Shown one piece after another: positions 63,795 through 64,000 of a DNA stretch of 64,000 nucleotides (within the stretch, counting starts at the first letter, position 1; every line of letters begins with the position of its first letter). Source of the DNA: Propionispora sp. 2/2-37 (GTDB lineage Bacteria; Bacillota; Negativicutes; Propionisporales; Propionisporaceae); contig NZ_CYSP01000020.1 in NCBI RefSeq assembly GCF_001298735.1, forward strand, positions 1 through 64,000, given 5' to 3'. A program made the translations under genes and the position numbers. The notes beneath the pieces are model-generated. The model was given only the letters and a program-made list of their open reading frames with translations, ran no database searches and was not told the DNA's origin.

Positions 63795-64000
63795 ATGAAA
63801 ACAGTTGTTAACACAGACAGAGCGCCACAAGCCATCGGGCCGTATTCACAGGCTATAAAGGCCAATGGCTTTTTATTCCTATCGGGACAAATTCCTTTGG
63901 ATCCCGTTAGTGGGCAAATTGTATACGGTGGAATTTCTATGCAAACTTATCAGGTACTCAACAATATCAAAGCCATTTTAGAGTCAGAGGGATTAACATT
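63795..64000 (+). CDS. ridA: RidA family reactive imine deaminase (start only)
   Basis: The first 68 residues are inside the window ([33 protein letters not shown]). This matches RidA/YjgF proteins of about 125 residues, which hydrolyse 2-aminoacrylate-type imines. GGGGGA precedes the ATG. The gene runs past 64000. Confidence 0.92.
   Translation, partial: MKTVVNTDRAPQAIGPYSQAIKANGFLFLSGQIPLDPVSGQIVYGGISMQTYQVLNNIKAILESEGLT

Overview
This window looks like the chromosome of an endospore-forming Firmicute, most likely a Negativicute of the Sporomusaceae type (related to Pelosinus or Sporomusa). The evidence is a complete spoIIIAA-AH operon, spoIVFA/spoIVFB and a spoVA operon (endospore formation) together with minC-minD-minE, a type III glutamine synthetase, a small RRM RNA-binding protein and a Bacillus/Clostridium-like order of housekeeping genes. 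No outer-membrane gene lies in the window, so the Negativicutes placement is an inference. Almost everything from 1 to 48.7 kb reads on the plus strand.

Layout. 0-2.7 kb: tRNA-Asn and glnN, whose leader carries two hexaloop hairpins overlapping a terminator (an ANTAR-type antitermination signal). 2.8-6.6 kb: Rrf2 regulator, iscS, iscU, mnmA (Fe-S supply and tRNA thiolation) and two small proteins. 6.7-18.4 kb: alaS, ireB-ruvX-DUF1292, mltG, a tRNA wobble-uridine modification pair (trmR, trhP), a class B PBP, aroQ, a Xaa-Pro peptidase and efp. 18.4-23.6 kb: spoIIIA operon. 23.7-33.1 kb: maf, radC, mreBCD, mrdA, minCDE, rodA (cell shape and division). 33.1-48.5 kb: spoIVFAB behind a sigma-E-like promoter, a B12-type radical SAM protein, rng, the L21 leader with rplU-prp-rpmA, a minimal Spo0B-like protein, obg, yhbY, proB, nadD, an RRM protein, yqeK, an LCP protein, rsfS, cvfB and cheV.

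48.6-54.8 kb is the accessory part. A tRNA-Ala is followed by a probable decayed transposase, a minus-strand pair (DUF4363 lipoprotein, DUF421/YetF) and a divergent operon DUF1657 - DUF421/DUF1657 fusion (2Duf type) - spoVAC - spoVAD - spoVAE - DUF1657. This gene set matches the spoVA2mob type of operon, known in Bacillus for highly heat-resistant spores. It is bounded on the right by a dead IS200/IS605 copy that has cut the front off an ArsN2-like acetyltransferase.

54.8-64 kb: rarA, a Ser/Thr-rich unknown protein, a small protein with an NrdD-like tail, a frameshifted 3D-domain protein, a GlpA-like FAD enzyme with a BFD iron-sulfur domain, a 37-residue cysteine-tailed microprotein missed by ordinary ORF length cut-offs, a YdjM-like membrane protein, a SulP anion transporter and the start of ridA.

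Most start codons were chosen by ribosome binding site, and many are TTG or GTG. No database search was run; product names rest on recognised motifs, length and gene order.
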